Below are positions 34,001 to 48,100 of a stretch of DNA of 64,000 bases, in pieces (the stretch's first letter is position 1; each line of letters starts with the position of its first letter). Source of the stretch: Myxocyprinus asiaticus (Eukaryota > Chordata > Actinopteri > Cypriniformes > Catostomidae); contig NC_059379.1 of NCBI RefSeq assembly GCF_019703515.2, positions 25,298,380-25,362,379 of the forward strand. Direction: 5' to 3'. Under the pieces are notes generated by a model that had not been told where the DNA came from, made no database searches, and saw nothing but the letters and a program-made list of their open reading frames with translations. The position numbers and the translations under genes were made by a program.

Positions 34001-36098
34001 AGCACGCCCTGGATTCGAACTTGCGACTCCAGGTGTGGTAGTCAGCATCTTTACTTGCTGAGCTACCCAGGCCACCGAGCATGGAGCATTCCTTAAACTT
34101 GAATCTGGAAAATTCAGTTAATATTTAGGTAGGCAAGTCAGAGAGAAAACAGACAAAAAAAGCATTTTGAATAGGACTTACGTGCACAATGAGATTCTCT
34201 ATGATCTTGTAGCGGTCTGGCATGTGAGTGACCATGTCTGTCATGTTGTCTTCTGAGGTTCGCACCAGTGTGGGGCCAAACACCAAGGCCAGGTTCCTGG
34301 GCTCCATCTAGAGAGCGAAGAGAAAAGGGAGTTTATTCAAAGTGACAGTTTTATCCCAATTTTTTCTTGAATATTAAAATGATTGTAGACCAGGTAAGCC
34401 TGGCACAGCAAGAACCTTATTCTTTTCTGAATGGTCTGCAACTGTTTTCAGGTGACCAATTAGAAACTTCAGAGTGTGGTAGTAGTGATCTGGAAGGTCA
34501 CGTATCTAAAAGGGACAAAAATAAACGCAGATATCACAACATTTTGGTAACCAACTGCAAAAGAATGGAAAATAATTAATAAAAAAACTGAATGGCACAT
34601 ACCAGTTTCCTCATAGTTTTCAAACGGTTTCCTGCATCCTCCAAACGGTTGGCATCAATGAAGTCGTTATATTTATCTGCAGATAGAGGGCAGCAGTGAG
34701 CTATTTTATGAAATGTAACGCCCATTCAGTCTGACACCCATGTAAAGGCTTTGTGTAAAAGCATTAAAGAAGGAGCTGAATTCAACATACCATCTGTAAA
34801 GAGAGGTTCTGGAAGCTTCCTGAAGAAAGACTTTAATAGACTGCTGATGACGTTCAGGTCTTGCCATCTCTGTGAACAAAAAGAAGGGATCCCACAGGGA
34901 AGAAAAATTGCAAATGAGAATGAATTGTTTCTCCTAGTCAGAAATGAGATTAAAAGGAGAGCACACTGAGACTTTTTCTCATCTCCTGCTTCTCAGCTCA
35001 TTCTCCTGAGAAAAAGACTCCAGTAATATCAAATGTTCTCAACAACAACAACAACAAAAAGTAAATCTCAACAATGTCACAAACTGTGCTCAGGTTTGCA
35101 GAGAAATCTGTAATCTGGGCTGGGGTGGGCCTGGGCCCATCCAAATTAGACCCAGGCCCACCCACAATATTACAGATTATTCTTTGACTTTAAAAATATA
35201 TTTATAAGATAGTTTAAAAAATGCATAAATTCCAATTTCTGAAAGTGTGAAAGAACTGTTTGAATGTATCGCCTTTCTGTTATTAAGGAAAATTTGGTAA
35301 AAAATTGGGCAAAAATTTGTCTGATCCATTTTTATTGAGGCCCCCACAAAAGTAATATCCTGGCTACGCCCTTGGAGACAGCTTTGCTGTCCAGAATATC
35401 CATATTCATTTTACTGTATGTCAACAATTTTATGATTTGTGTTTTTTTGTTTTTTTTCCCTATAGAAGTTTAGGATTAACATCTGTGATAAAGTTGACAT
35501 TATATGAAACATAACTTAAAAACTCAATGAAGTCTGCCGAGTTACAAAAGAGCAATACGCAATAACATGAGCAATAAAGTTTTCCTCTGGGGTTTGATTG
35601 CTTTTCTGATTTTTCTTTTTACTCCCTCATCACCTCTTCTGCAGTGTTTATGTCCAGGCCCTTGTTGAGCTGGTCCTGAAGAGAAGACACCATGGCATTG
35701 TTCCCTGGCACTCTGTAGATGCCAGTATATTCCAAACCCATCTCCTCCACCAAACGACAGCAAGTCTCCACTATCTGTGGGACAAACTACACACAAACAC
35801 ACACACACGTTGATGCGGCTATCTTTATGAGGACTCTCCATAGATATAATTATTTTTATACTGTACGAACTATAGATTCTATCCCCTAACCCTAACCCTA
35901 CCCCTAAACCTAACACTCACAAAAAACTTTCTGCATTTTTACATTTTCAATAAAACATCATTTAGTATGTTTTTTTAAGCAATTTGAATTATGGGGACAC
36001 TAGAAATGTCCTCATAAACCACATTTATTGCATAATACCCTTGTAATTACCAGTTTGTAACCTAAAATAAAACCTCGTAAACCACCCAAACCCGCCCG

Positions 36099-36143
<45 letters not shown>

Positions 36144-39100
36144 CACTTAAGAAATTATTACTACATCCCTCTGTCAATACTAATTTATACAGGTCTATTA
36201 TACAGCATTAGAGTTTAGTTCTCAATTTACCTTATTTTTAAGTCTTCTGGCCCCTTCATAAGAAATCGAATAACAAATGGGTGTGACATAATACATAATA
36301 AACATAAAATATGGCCAAAACTTTCAGAAAAACCAACTGCCATTGGTCCACGTCATCGGTAGGTGTGACCTGGAGCTTCACCTACTTTGAGGCGACAGCT
36401 AATTCCCATTCAGTCAGTTAAGATCATTCAACATGAACACACCAGCGTACAGAGTTATTGGCGAGCTGGTGCAGATTTACCTTCATTAGTATGATCGTTC
36501 GCGTAGACACATTTACCAAGACCATGTCCATTAGTCTACAGAAGAAATCATATCTACTCAAATACTCTTAAGTACCTATTCACTCTGTTGTTTGGTATGC
36601 TGCTTCGCTCATGTGCCGTCTGCATCGAAAGCCATTCACACATTCACCAAAGTGAAGAGATGCCTATCATAATTTTTTTTGTGTCTGTTTTCTACCCATT
36701 AACACTCTTTTAGACACCCATCTTCGCAGTAGTATCAGTGTCGTCATAAATATCGGCACATATTCTGGCCAAGTATAGCATGTTAGCACTTTAGTGCCAT
36801 CAATGCAAAATGTAAACAAGACAAATTACACATAATCTAGTGCACATACGTATATTACATTTAATCATTGAGTAGTTACATCTCACGTGAATTCTTCTCA
36901 TAGAATGAGGCATGAAGTCATTGATAACACATTTTAATATCATATTAGTTTATGTTTTACATGCAGTCTTGAGTAGTCCTCATATTTAAATGAACCTCTA
37001 AACGCCTCCCACAGCAGCGTGGCCCGTGTCTGAATGGTTGCAAGCATTATGTTGTTGCTCAGCTTTTTCAAACTTCTTTTTGACGAAGAAACACTTTGCC
37101 TTGAGTGCACCGTGCCTCTGTGGTAATACTTTATTTTACAGTGTTACACATATTATATGTTACTAAAATTAATTACTGTTGTAATAACTTATGTAAATAC
37201 ACTGTAACACAGACAGAGTAAAATAAAGTGTAACCGATTTAAACCTAGTTTTTTCATAGATACAAACCCAGTTATTTAGGTTTGGTTTAGAGAGACGGAT
37301 GTATGCTTAAGTATGCTTTAAGGTGAAGTGTGTAATTTCTGTGCCACTAGCATCACTGAGCAGAACTGCAAAAAAATAATGACTGTTTTCAAAATAGGTT
37401 TACTGAAAACTCCCCCGTTCACCATTGGTCGTTCAAACAGAGAGTTCAGCCCCAAACTCACGCCATTGGTTTAGCCAATGTGTCTATGTCAGGATAGTTG
37501 GGGGGCTCAAACAAACACAGCAGTATTTTGATAGCACCACACTGTGCTTACACTGTTCAGATAAATCAACCTACAAATGGTTGTGTCAAGCTCTAAAGTA
37601 ATTTTGCATTTCCCATAGGGGAGCACTAGATCAAGGCTCTGATTTTAGCATTCGTACTGACCTTATTATTGGCAGCATGTGGGCAGTCCTCCAACCTCAC
37701 TCCAAAAGCTTTTGGACCAGTTTTCTTTCCCTTTTTCATGATGTTAATGCCCCATGGAGCCTTAGGGGGATTACTGTCATCTATTATAGTTGGGAGAAAG
37801 TAAAAGATTTGACATAGAGAGGTTAGAGATTTAAAAAAAAAAAAGACACAAGATACAAATCCATATTATTCTCAGTATTCTTTGAACAAAGAAGTTATTT
37901 TCATTTTGCCATTTTTCACCTTTATTTGATAGGTAAGTAAGGGAGAAAGGGAGACAAGAAATGACAGGAAAGAAAAGGGGGTACAGGATCGGGAAAGGTC
38001 CTTGAGGTGGGACTTGAAATAGGGTCGCCTGTGATGCTACTGCACCATATGTTAGAGCACTGCCCACAAGGCTACAGCTGCGACAAGACTTCCTATTTTG
38101 AGCAGAGAGTAGGTGAAGGGGTGGGGCTTAGTATCAGAGCGAGTTTATCATGGTTCACTGAGATCACCTTTCCCTGGGGTACGGTTCACTCCTGATGTGT
38201 TTTCGGTCTTTGAGATTAGGAAAGGTGGCATCATCCGATGGATCCTAGGAGAAGTATCTGGCTTACTGCTTGTTGGACTGCAAAAGGAAAGAGATAAGAT
38301 GTATAATAAACTGAAACACTAGTTATAGTTGGCACATCAACAACATAATAATGGCATCACCACACCATAAATACCATTAGGTAGGAAAGAGAAATCACCT
38401 CTGTTTCCTATAGTCATTTAGCCTCTTATTGATGAGAGCCTGTCTGGAGAAACCGAGTTCCTGCACCAGAGAACAAAGACAGCTTCTTATTTAGCATCCT
38501 TTATATTTTATTCATTTATGCATGCATACACATTTAGAACAACTGGCAAAAAATCTCTGAGCTGTGGGCTATGAGAACTGTGAATATATAAAATACTTTT
38601 CACATGCATATGAGTTTGAATACAAGGCAGAACTTTATTTTGTTGTTCTTGTTGTTGTTGTTGCTCGAAGCTCTTAAGGTGCGGTCACACTAGACTTTAA
38701 GCATACAAAATTACTTTGGATCCAGCAACAGTATACTTTTGTTTTAAATAGGGCTGTCAATTAATCAAATTAATTACATGATATGGTAATTAATTAATTG
38801 AATTAATCGCAATAGCATAGACTCTATATAGCAAAGACATTACATTTTTGTGGCAGAAGAGTAAATAATTTATTAGACAATCCTAAAAGTGGCTTTAGAA
38901 GTCAATATATTGTTTGCTTTACAGGACATGTTCCGTCTATACACATGAGCACTTTTAGAGCGTCTCACAGTGGTTTTGTTGTGTTTAACTGGTTTTCAGC
39001 ATGTCTTGCCATTAAGGCTGCATGTTTAGGACGCTGTGTCAAGTTAAATTTAGTTTGAAACTTGAAAAAGTCTCAAGACACCTGCACTGTTTTCCGTCCA

Positions 39101-42100
39101 GCTGTCTTCGAACAGCTGTTGGTTTGTTGCCTGTTCAGCTGGAGCTGCGCTGACTGTCCCTTGTTGACTGCAGCTCACAAAAACATGAATGTGAAACATG
39201 AAGTACTTCAAGCATGAATTGTTCTGTTGGCAACAACATTCTTTATTATGGAATTTACATGCAGTCAGGGGGCATGATTAATTGTGTACATTTTAATAAT
39301 ATGTTTTTTTATATATATAATTAATCACACTGAATTACCATATTAAATCGACAGTCTTAGTTTTCAATAAATTATATGTTGCAAACAAATAATAATAACT
39401 TTGAAATGTTCAAATATATGGAGAGGTCATTGTTAAAACATATGTCCTCCACTTTTGCTGCAATGCATGCAGCTTTACAGTTTATATTCTTTGTATTGAG
39501 CCAAGAGGTCAATCTGTGACATTTAGATCCATTATTGGTCAGTCATTATTTGCCAAACTTAAATTTTGCTACGCAGCAACAGACAAACCTTTTTCGCATG
39601 TGCATGTGTTTCAGCTATGCGTAAGAATGGAAGTAAATGGAGCACTGGTGTGACCACACCTTAAGTCACACATTCGTGAAACAACAAACCTCGTTGTCAG
39701 TCTTGCTGTTCTCTCTGATGACTCTGATCCAGCTCAGCATGTCATCCCTGTCCTCCGCCTGTAGCAGGTACTCGCAGAAGTCTTGAGTCGTCAACCGCAA
39801 GGTGTGCTTGCGCTTTGTCTCGCTGTAAGCGATGTCAATCAAGCAGCCTCGAATGCTGATTGGCTGCTCGTCCTCCCCTTGGCCGTTGCCGTGACTTCCT
39901 GCTCCAGCCGAGTGAAGCACCGCCTCACGCTTGTCCTTGAAGAGGAAGAGCGAATGGGAGCGCAGCACAGAGAAGACACGTTTCCATGGCCGCATGCCTC
40001 CACCCACTTTCTGTTTACAATACAGTCACCAGAGGATTTAGGAAATGTGTGAGCGGTCACACAACCACAAATTCTCAAAGGCTTAATATAATTAAATGTT
40101 AAACATAGCCGTAAACACTACACTTAACCCAAGGTTCAAGTATGAACAGTGTGAAACATGGAACAAGATAACTCAGGATAATGTTAACCTAATAAAAAAC
40201 TCTGAAAACAAATGACAAATAAGCAGATTCATGCCAGATAAGGGGGAAAGCGGGTGTCAGACCTTTCCCTTCTCAGTAAGAATCTGTTTATAGTGAAGCC
40301 AGCCTTCTTTCCTGATGTCAGAGAGAGTGATGCTTCCCAGTTCAGAGGTGGAGTGACGTTTAGAGCGTGCTTCCTCTGCCACTCGAAGGCTCTCCAAAGA
40401 CTGGAAAAACATGCAAGAAACACACTCTCTTCACTTTCCATTCCTTAATAGACTCTTAATGGATAAAAACTACTGTCTGTTGGGTATAGAAGGGAAGAAC
40501 TCACTCCATCTGCAAAAAAGCTTTTCACCCTTTTTGGTAGTCTTCTGTAAAAGGAGAAGACAATGTAATCAATAACAGACTTCTGTCAAAATTGACATCT
40601 ACAGGGTAAATCACAACAGAAAGAAACACACTACATACATACATTGGCCCCAAACTGTATTTATACACTTAAGCAAGACTTAAAGGGATAGTTCACCCAA
40701 AAAGGATTTACTCACCCTCATGCCATCCAAGATGTGTATGACTTTCTTTCTTCTGCAAAACACAAACTAAGATTTTTAGATGAATATTTCAGATATGTAG
40801 GTCCATTCAATGTAAATGAATGGTGGCCAGAGCTCTGAAAGTCCAAAAAACATAAAGGCAACATAAAGTAATCCATATGGCTCCAGTGGTTAATCAATGT
40901 CTTCAGAAGCGATATGATAGGTGTGGGTGTGAAACAGATCAATGTTTAAGTCATTTTTGTGCTATAAATTTACTTTCACACAGTCATCCTATGCACGTTC
41001 ACTTGAGTTCTTCTGTTTTTTGCGGATTCGCATTCTTTGTGCAAATCACCACCTACTGCGCTGTTATATGTAAATATGATTTATTTATTATTTTCCTTTG
41101 GTTTATCACTCCCTTTTTTTCTTTCTCCTTCCTGCCCTGTACCAACTAAAGCCTTAATCAGCCAAATAAATGGACACTGCATCTACTTGCACTTCTGCAA
41201 ACAATTTGGGATGGAATTCATAGACACTTAATCATCAGTCTTATAGTTCGTACAAAATCTTTTTCATTTAAACATAGGCCTCCAACACCTACTCAGTTGA
41301 CTTACTTAAATCAAGACTTGTATTACACATAGATAACTAATACTGATGTTGTATTCATGCTGTTTAGCCCCACGGTGAGCCTGGCTTCTCCCAAGGTTAT
41401 TTTTCTCCATAATCTGCATCTTATGGAATTTTGTTTTCCTTGCCACGGTCGCCTTTAGCTTGCTCACTGGGGGCCTAAAGACTATAAGTTTTAAGGCATG
41501 CTTTTTAATCTCGTTATTCATTATAAATGCACAATGAGGACTTTAATAGCATAATTTTCAGTTACATCATAATTTTCTGTAAAGCTACTTTGAAATGTGT
41601 TTTGTGAAAAGCGCTATACAAATAACATGACTTGACTTGACAATAGGTGGTGATTTACACGAAGAAAGTGAATTGGCAAAAACAGAAGAACTTGGTCCTC
41701 TCGTGAATGTGCTAGTAGGGCTGGTGAAAGTGTAGATTTATAGTAAAAAAGGACTTCAACTTTGATCTGTTTCTCACCTACACCTATCATATTACTTCTG
41801 AAGACATGGATTAAACCACTGGAGTCTTATGGATTACTTTTACTCTGACTTTATGTGCTTTTTGGAGGTTAAAAGTTCTTGCCAACATTCACTTGCATTG
41901 TATAGACCTACAGAGTTGAGACACTCTTCTAAACATTTTTGTTTGTGTTCAGCAGAAGAAAGAAAGTCATACACATCTGGGATGGCATGAGTGTGAGTAA
42001 ATGATGAGAGAATTTTTGGGTGAACTATCCCTTTAAACACATCTGAATGTCATTGCATTAGATGATGCTAGAGCTTTTCTCAGAACTAACTTTACTTTTC

Positions 42101-45100
42101 AGAGACATTTTTGTAATAACTTTCAACTAACTGGTCTAAAGCTCATTTTTAGTGGATGTATGAAGTTCCCCTAAAGTATGAAGTTCCCCTCATGTTCACA
42201 CAGGCGTCCTAGAAAAGTAACCACAGATGTAGCTCATCACATTAACTATGGACATGTTCTAATTAGTTTTGTCTTAATTTTGAACAATATATCTACAGTT
42301 TTATAATTTAAAACCTATTAAACTTCTTTTTGTAAAGTGTTTGGCTTGAAAAGTGTTTTTGTGCTATATTTCTTTAAAATAAATACCACTTGGTTTGACA
42401 TTTATATATTTTTGTATGTCCAAATACTTTGTGTGACCACTGTAGAATGTATTTTCACACTTTTAAATACATAATGCAGTAATCTGTATTTCAAATATCG
42501 AAACCTCAGTTCTATTAGAGGAAACTGAAACTATGCCCATGCACAGACACTACTAAAATAAACCCTAAACACATCTACTGAGAATATAATTTAAAAGCTG
42601 TAGTGTTGTGTGCCTGAGTAGCCTTGTAAAGAGACAACAAACAGTATGTTATGTGCACTGGTTGTTCCAGAGAACAAAGTTGTGTTATTTCCGATAGTCC
42701 TGTGACACCATTCACCCCTTGCACTCACGTGAAGACGCGGCCCTCCTCCCTGAAGGTGTTCAGGCCCTCGTCACATGACTTGGAACGCTCTGTAGTGATG
42801 GCCAGCAAGTAGGAGGAGCGTCGGCTGTTTTTGATGTTGCCTGTTAAAAAAGACAGTGAAGTGAGGGACAAAAGAGAAGAAATGCATGAAAAAAAAAGAA
42901 AAGAAAGAGGAGGTGGCGATGGATAAGACAATCAAAAGGACGAATACAGAAATTATCTTCATGACTGAGTTTAGAAAAAAATAAATTAAAGGAATAGTTT
43001 GTTTACTCTCCTTAATTTTGTTCCAACCCTGTATGTTTTTTTATGAAAAGAATTTTGAAGAATCTCACCGCAAATCTTTTCCATACAAAACCAGTTCATA
43101 GTTACCATGTCTGTCAAGCTCCAAAAAGGAAAAAAACGCTAAAAGTAGTCCATACACCAGAAGTATTCATATAACCAATGACAAATCAAAACTAAGTCCA
43201 CATAACCAAAATCATTAGTCCCACTAAAATCAAATTTTATTCACAAATCATTAAGTACCTTTCAGATCAAATATGGCACAGGTGGGGGGGGGGGGTATCA
43301 GTGAATAATTTAGTCAGTTCATCGCACAAAGCTTATCCATTAATTTCTAATATTTTTATATAATTTCATTAGAAATACTTGGAAGCACATGTAACTTAAC
43401 CTGTACACATATAAATATCAAATGAAAGGCAGGGATCTGTAAAATATCAAACAACACAAAATTAAACTTACAATTTTATTTCCCATAAAAACTGCCTATG
43501 AAAGTTGTGTCCTCACTTTGCATCACTTTGCATTTTATAATCTTAAATAAATCAGACAATGTCATGGTCAGCTATAACTTTGAGGACCCCTTTACCACTT
43601 TCTGCTCATGGTGGATGCAACAGTAGGACACATAGTCTGGTAAGTTTAATATTTTTTATATTTTAAACAAAAAAATTTTAAGTCTCTGTGGTCATGTCAA
43701 CACCGTCATCCCATTGTGATAATTTCTGTTAAGAATTGTGGGATAAATTCTGGCATTTTAGTTTACGTTATAGAGGCAGCTTTAACTGAGGAAAAAAGCA
43801 AAATGGCTCCTGAGTACAACACATGGTTAAGATGGAAAAATATTCAATTTTGTCAATACAGAATTTTCAGAATAGTGTGCAAACAGAAAATAAAACAACA
43901 AAAACAAAAAACGTTTTTTTTTTAGAACTCCTTTACTGAACACCATTATTTGATAATTAGGTAACACTTTACAATGAGGTTCCATTTGTTAGCATTACTT
44001 CAGAACATTAATTAAAGGTGCTGTAAGCGATTTTTTTCATGGAAAAGTATGCAAAAAAATGTCCTACTCCCTTAAAGACTTTAATTAAATAAGTGTCCTG
44101 AGATATCTCACTGGTCTCTGTGACAGCTGTAGACTTTGTAAACAGCAAACAAAAATGTGTCTGCGGACCGAGGACATTAACGCTTTTCACCTGTCAATAA
44201 TTTTTCTCATTCTCATAGTGTTGTATTTGAAGCAGATCATTGAGTCTGTAATTCATAATATTTGTCAGTTGATGGCGCTATTGTGCCACTGTTGAATTTA
44301 ACAGCCACAGGAACAAACAATGCTGCACTTTGCTCGGTTTTGGTCTCAAAATTGTCTTTGGAGGGCGGATTTTGGAATGAGGAGGCAAGGCTAATTCAAT
44401 GGCTCAATCACGTAAAAGCTTCAGAACGCTAAAATCGCTTACAGCACCTTTAACATGAATTACCAATGAACACTTTTACAGCATTTATTAATCTTGGTTT
44501 ATGTTCATTTCAACATATAGCAATAAATGTTTTCAATCAAAAGTTGTATATGTTAACATAAGTTAATCCACACTGAAGTAACATGAACTAACAATGAACA
44601 ATTGTATTTGTTAAACTAACATTAACAAAGATTAATTAATGCTGTAAAAAATACTTACAGCAGTTCATTGTTAGTTCATGATACCTAATGCGTTAATAAA
44701 TGTTAACAAATGGAACCTTATTGTAACATGTTACCGATAAAAAAGACTTAACATTCATGCTTTATAGTGTGTCTGACCGAGTTGACAAATTACAGTGAGA
44801 CGTAAGTTATGAAGCGAATAAATATAAGTTTAAAAAAAAGATTACGTGATTCGTAAGCTGAGACCTTTGTCTACAAATATATCAATTTCAGGTTTATTTA
44901 GTATAAAATAAATAAATAAGATTTAAAACATGTTTCTCCAGCGGACTAATTTTATGGTGATTTTTTTCCCCTTTTGGGAGCTTGACAAACGTGGTGACTT
45001 TGAACTGTTTCTATGTGGGAAAGAGCAGTGTGAATTTTATTTAAACTTCTCTTTTTGTGTTCAACAGAAAAATAATAGCATATGGATTTGGAACGACATG

Positions 45101-48100
45101 AGAGTGAGTTAATAACAACATCACTTTTTTATTTATGGGTGAACTATTTATTTAAAAGTGTTACAATGCAACCCAAATTACCAAATACCAGTTGGAAGGC
45201 TGTGAACTTTTGGAAAACTTACCAGTCATTAGTAATATTTGCAAAAATTTGTCTTGATAGCTGTTAAATTTGTAGCCTGTGTTGATAACAGATGTGAAAC
45301 AGGGGAAAATGATGGATGTTAGAGACACTGAGTGGCAATGACTGAAGACAAACACCGATATAGTGACACAGTTACAGAGTAGAGATATTGAAACAGAGAT
45401 GAAAGGGTTAGATGAGATATTGCTAAAAGACTGCATGGCAATCAGCAAGATAACAGGCAGTGTGATATATGCTGGGGGGAGAGACATAAGTAAAAAAATA
45501 AAATAAAATAAAATAAAGAAAAACATGAAAAAAGACTCTGATATCTACAGGAAAATTAAAAATGTGCGTATGCGATACGATGCTGGTTTTTGATTGACAG
45601 ATGACCATCAGAGCCAACAGTCAGAGAGAGAGAGACAATGAATGAATGAGACAGATGACAAGTGAGATAAACTGTTGGACAGGCACCTGGCAGATAGGAA
45701 AAAAAAGATCACCATGGTGATGCCTAACAGACCGTACATGCATGTGTGCTAGAAAACCTACTAAGACGGGACTGTTCATTTTTGTAGAAAGATTATAATT
45801 CAGAGGGACATTAGAGCGCAACAGTCTTGTGACGGAATCCTACACTCTCAAACTACCAATATATTTGTATATTTTGCTCAAAAATGGTAAAATATACTCT
45901 ATACATAATTTGGGGGGGGGGGTAAACTATCCCTTTAAATCAAGTCTTGTTCCTTTATCTCTTTTTTTCCAGACTTTCTTTCACACACTTAAATCCCTGT
46001 GGAGAAAATGAATCGTAAAAATACTTCTGGAACCAAAGCAACAAAAGAAAATGCATTGTTACTGTTGCGCTCTATACAGGCTTCTGTGAACGGAGCTGGA
46101 TTTGGGTGGCAAGGAGCGAGGGACTCACTGCAGTCTGTGTAGAAGAGGCTGGTAAGGGGAGAGGTGAGGATGGGAGAGACAGGATTGGTGCTGTGGGCAG
46201 ACACCTGGCACAGGTTGCTGGACACCACAGAGGATGCTGGCACATGGCGGGCACAAAGGTCTACACTGGGACTGGTGGGCTCATCTATTAGAGGAGGTGA
46301 GAGTTAGAGGGGTGAGGAAAGTTTTAGTGGAAGATGCTGGGAAATAAGGCACAAGGTGCTCCACAAGACAAAGGATATAAAAGCATTTAGTCTTCTTGAG
46401 TTAAATATGGAATTAAAGGTTCTAGTAAACATGGAATCCTTTGTAGCAAGCAGTACCCCTATAAGATGACTCAAGATGGTAACTAGGCCCTTGTGGAATA
46501 TATGGACTTTTTTCACATTTTATGCACAAATTGTGAGGGGAAGTCTGTGTACATCTGTGAATTAGATTGAAATATGGTGAAATGTGTTGCACAGAGCTGA
46601 GAGTTGTACATTCTTATTGTTTAGCTTAAAGGGTTAGTTCACCCAAAAATGAAAATTCTCTCATAATTTACTCCCTTACACCCTCATGCCATTAAAGATG
46701 TTTATGACTTTCTTTCATCTGCTGAACACAAAGATTTTTTTGAAGAATTTCTCAGCTCTGTAGGTCCATACAATGTAAGTGAATGGGTGCCAAAATTGTG
46801 AACCTCCAAAAGGGCAACATAAAGTACTCCAGATGACTCTGGGGGTTAATGCTGCCTTTATGTGCTATTGGAATCATCCTACTTCCCACTTCTGAAGTGG
46901 TAATTACGAGTATGTCATATTCACGTGCTTTGTTGTTGGAAATAACAGAAACATGGACTATGCCAGGTTCATTCATACATATTAATTGAGGAACTTTTAT
47001 TTTGACACCATAGTACATATCACTTAGCTTGCTGACAGAATAATAGAATTTTGGTCAAATACAAGTTATTTTCATAGTGTAAAAATGTACAACATGCATA
47101 GAATGGTTGCTGATATACATAAATGAATATGACCAAAACGGCAAGCTCCTCCCATCTCGGAAACTCATTATCAAAATTATCTCAGAGTTTCCCAGTCATA
47201 ATTACGACTTGAGGGGTCACTCATGTGCAACTTCCGAGTGGGAAACTCGTATTTACAATAATTCCGATGACACGAGAAGGCAGCATAAATCCATATCTTC
47301 AGAAGCGATATGATAGGTGTGGGTGAGAAACAGATACATTTTTAAGTCTTTTTTTTACTATAAATTCTCCTCCCTGCACAGTCAATCTCAGCTTCAATTT
47401 CACTTTTCCATTCTTCTTCTTCTTCTGTTTTTGGGTGATTCACATTCTTCGTGCATATCGCCAACTATTGGGCAGGGAGGAAAATTTATGATAAAAAATG
47501 ACTTAAAAATGTATCTCTTTCTCACCCTGTCTAAAAATATTGATTTAACCACTAAAGTTATATAGATTACATTTATGCTCCCTTTATGTGGATTTTGGAG
47601 TTTCAAAATTTTGGCACCCATTCACTTGCATTGTGAGGACCTACAGAGCTGAAATATTCATCTAAAAATCTTAATTTCAATTCTGCAGAAGAGAGAAAGT
47701 CATACACATCTGGGATGCCAGGAGGGTGAGTAAAACATGAGAGGATTTTTGGGTGAACTATCCATTTAAAGAAAAGTATCCAAAGCTCTTTCAAAATGCT
47801 ATTGTAATAGGGAAAAACAAATAAACAAAGTCACAAGGTGAGGGGATGTGATGGATTTTGTGAAGGATGGGCATTCAGATTCAGTGGAATTCTGTAGGCG
47901 TAGATTCCATGTGGGCCTACACCAGTGTCTGAAATTAACTTTTTTTTCTAACCATATTATAAGCACACAGCATACTTTCCATTTATGTAAAATCCTTTAA
48001 AACCATACTTAACTAGACAGGCCTAGAATAGAATATAATAAAATAGGGGAGACCAGAGCTAGTTGTCACATGGGGAAGTTGTCACAAGTACTATATCTCA

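Noticed and set aside
33990..34076. tRNA gene on the minus strand
   Set aside because: A and B boxes are present, but the sequence continues into a SINE body and the acceptor stem does not pair. It is a tRNA-derived SINE.
35880..35912. True interstitial telomere
   Set aside because: CCCTAA units are few, interrupted, and lie inside a dispersed element with its own inverted ends.
45161..45526. Open frame of 121 codons on the minus strand in an arhgap23 intron
   Set aside because: Low-complexity translation ([10 protein letters not shown]) from a TAAAATAAAATA tract. No splice sites fit the neighbouring exon phases and there is no counterpart in ARHGAP23.
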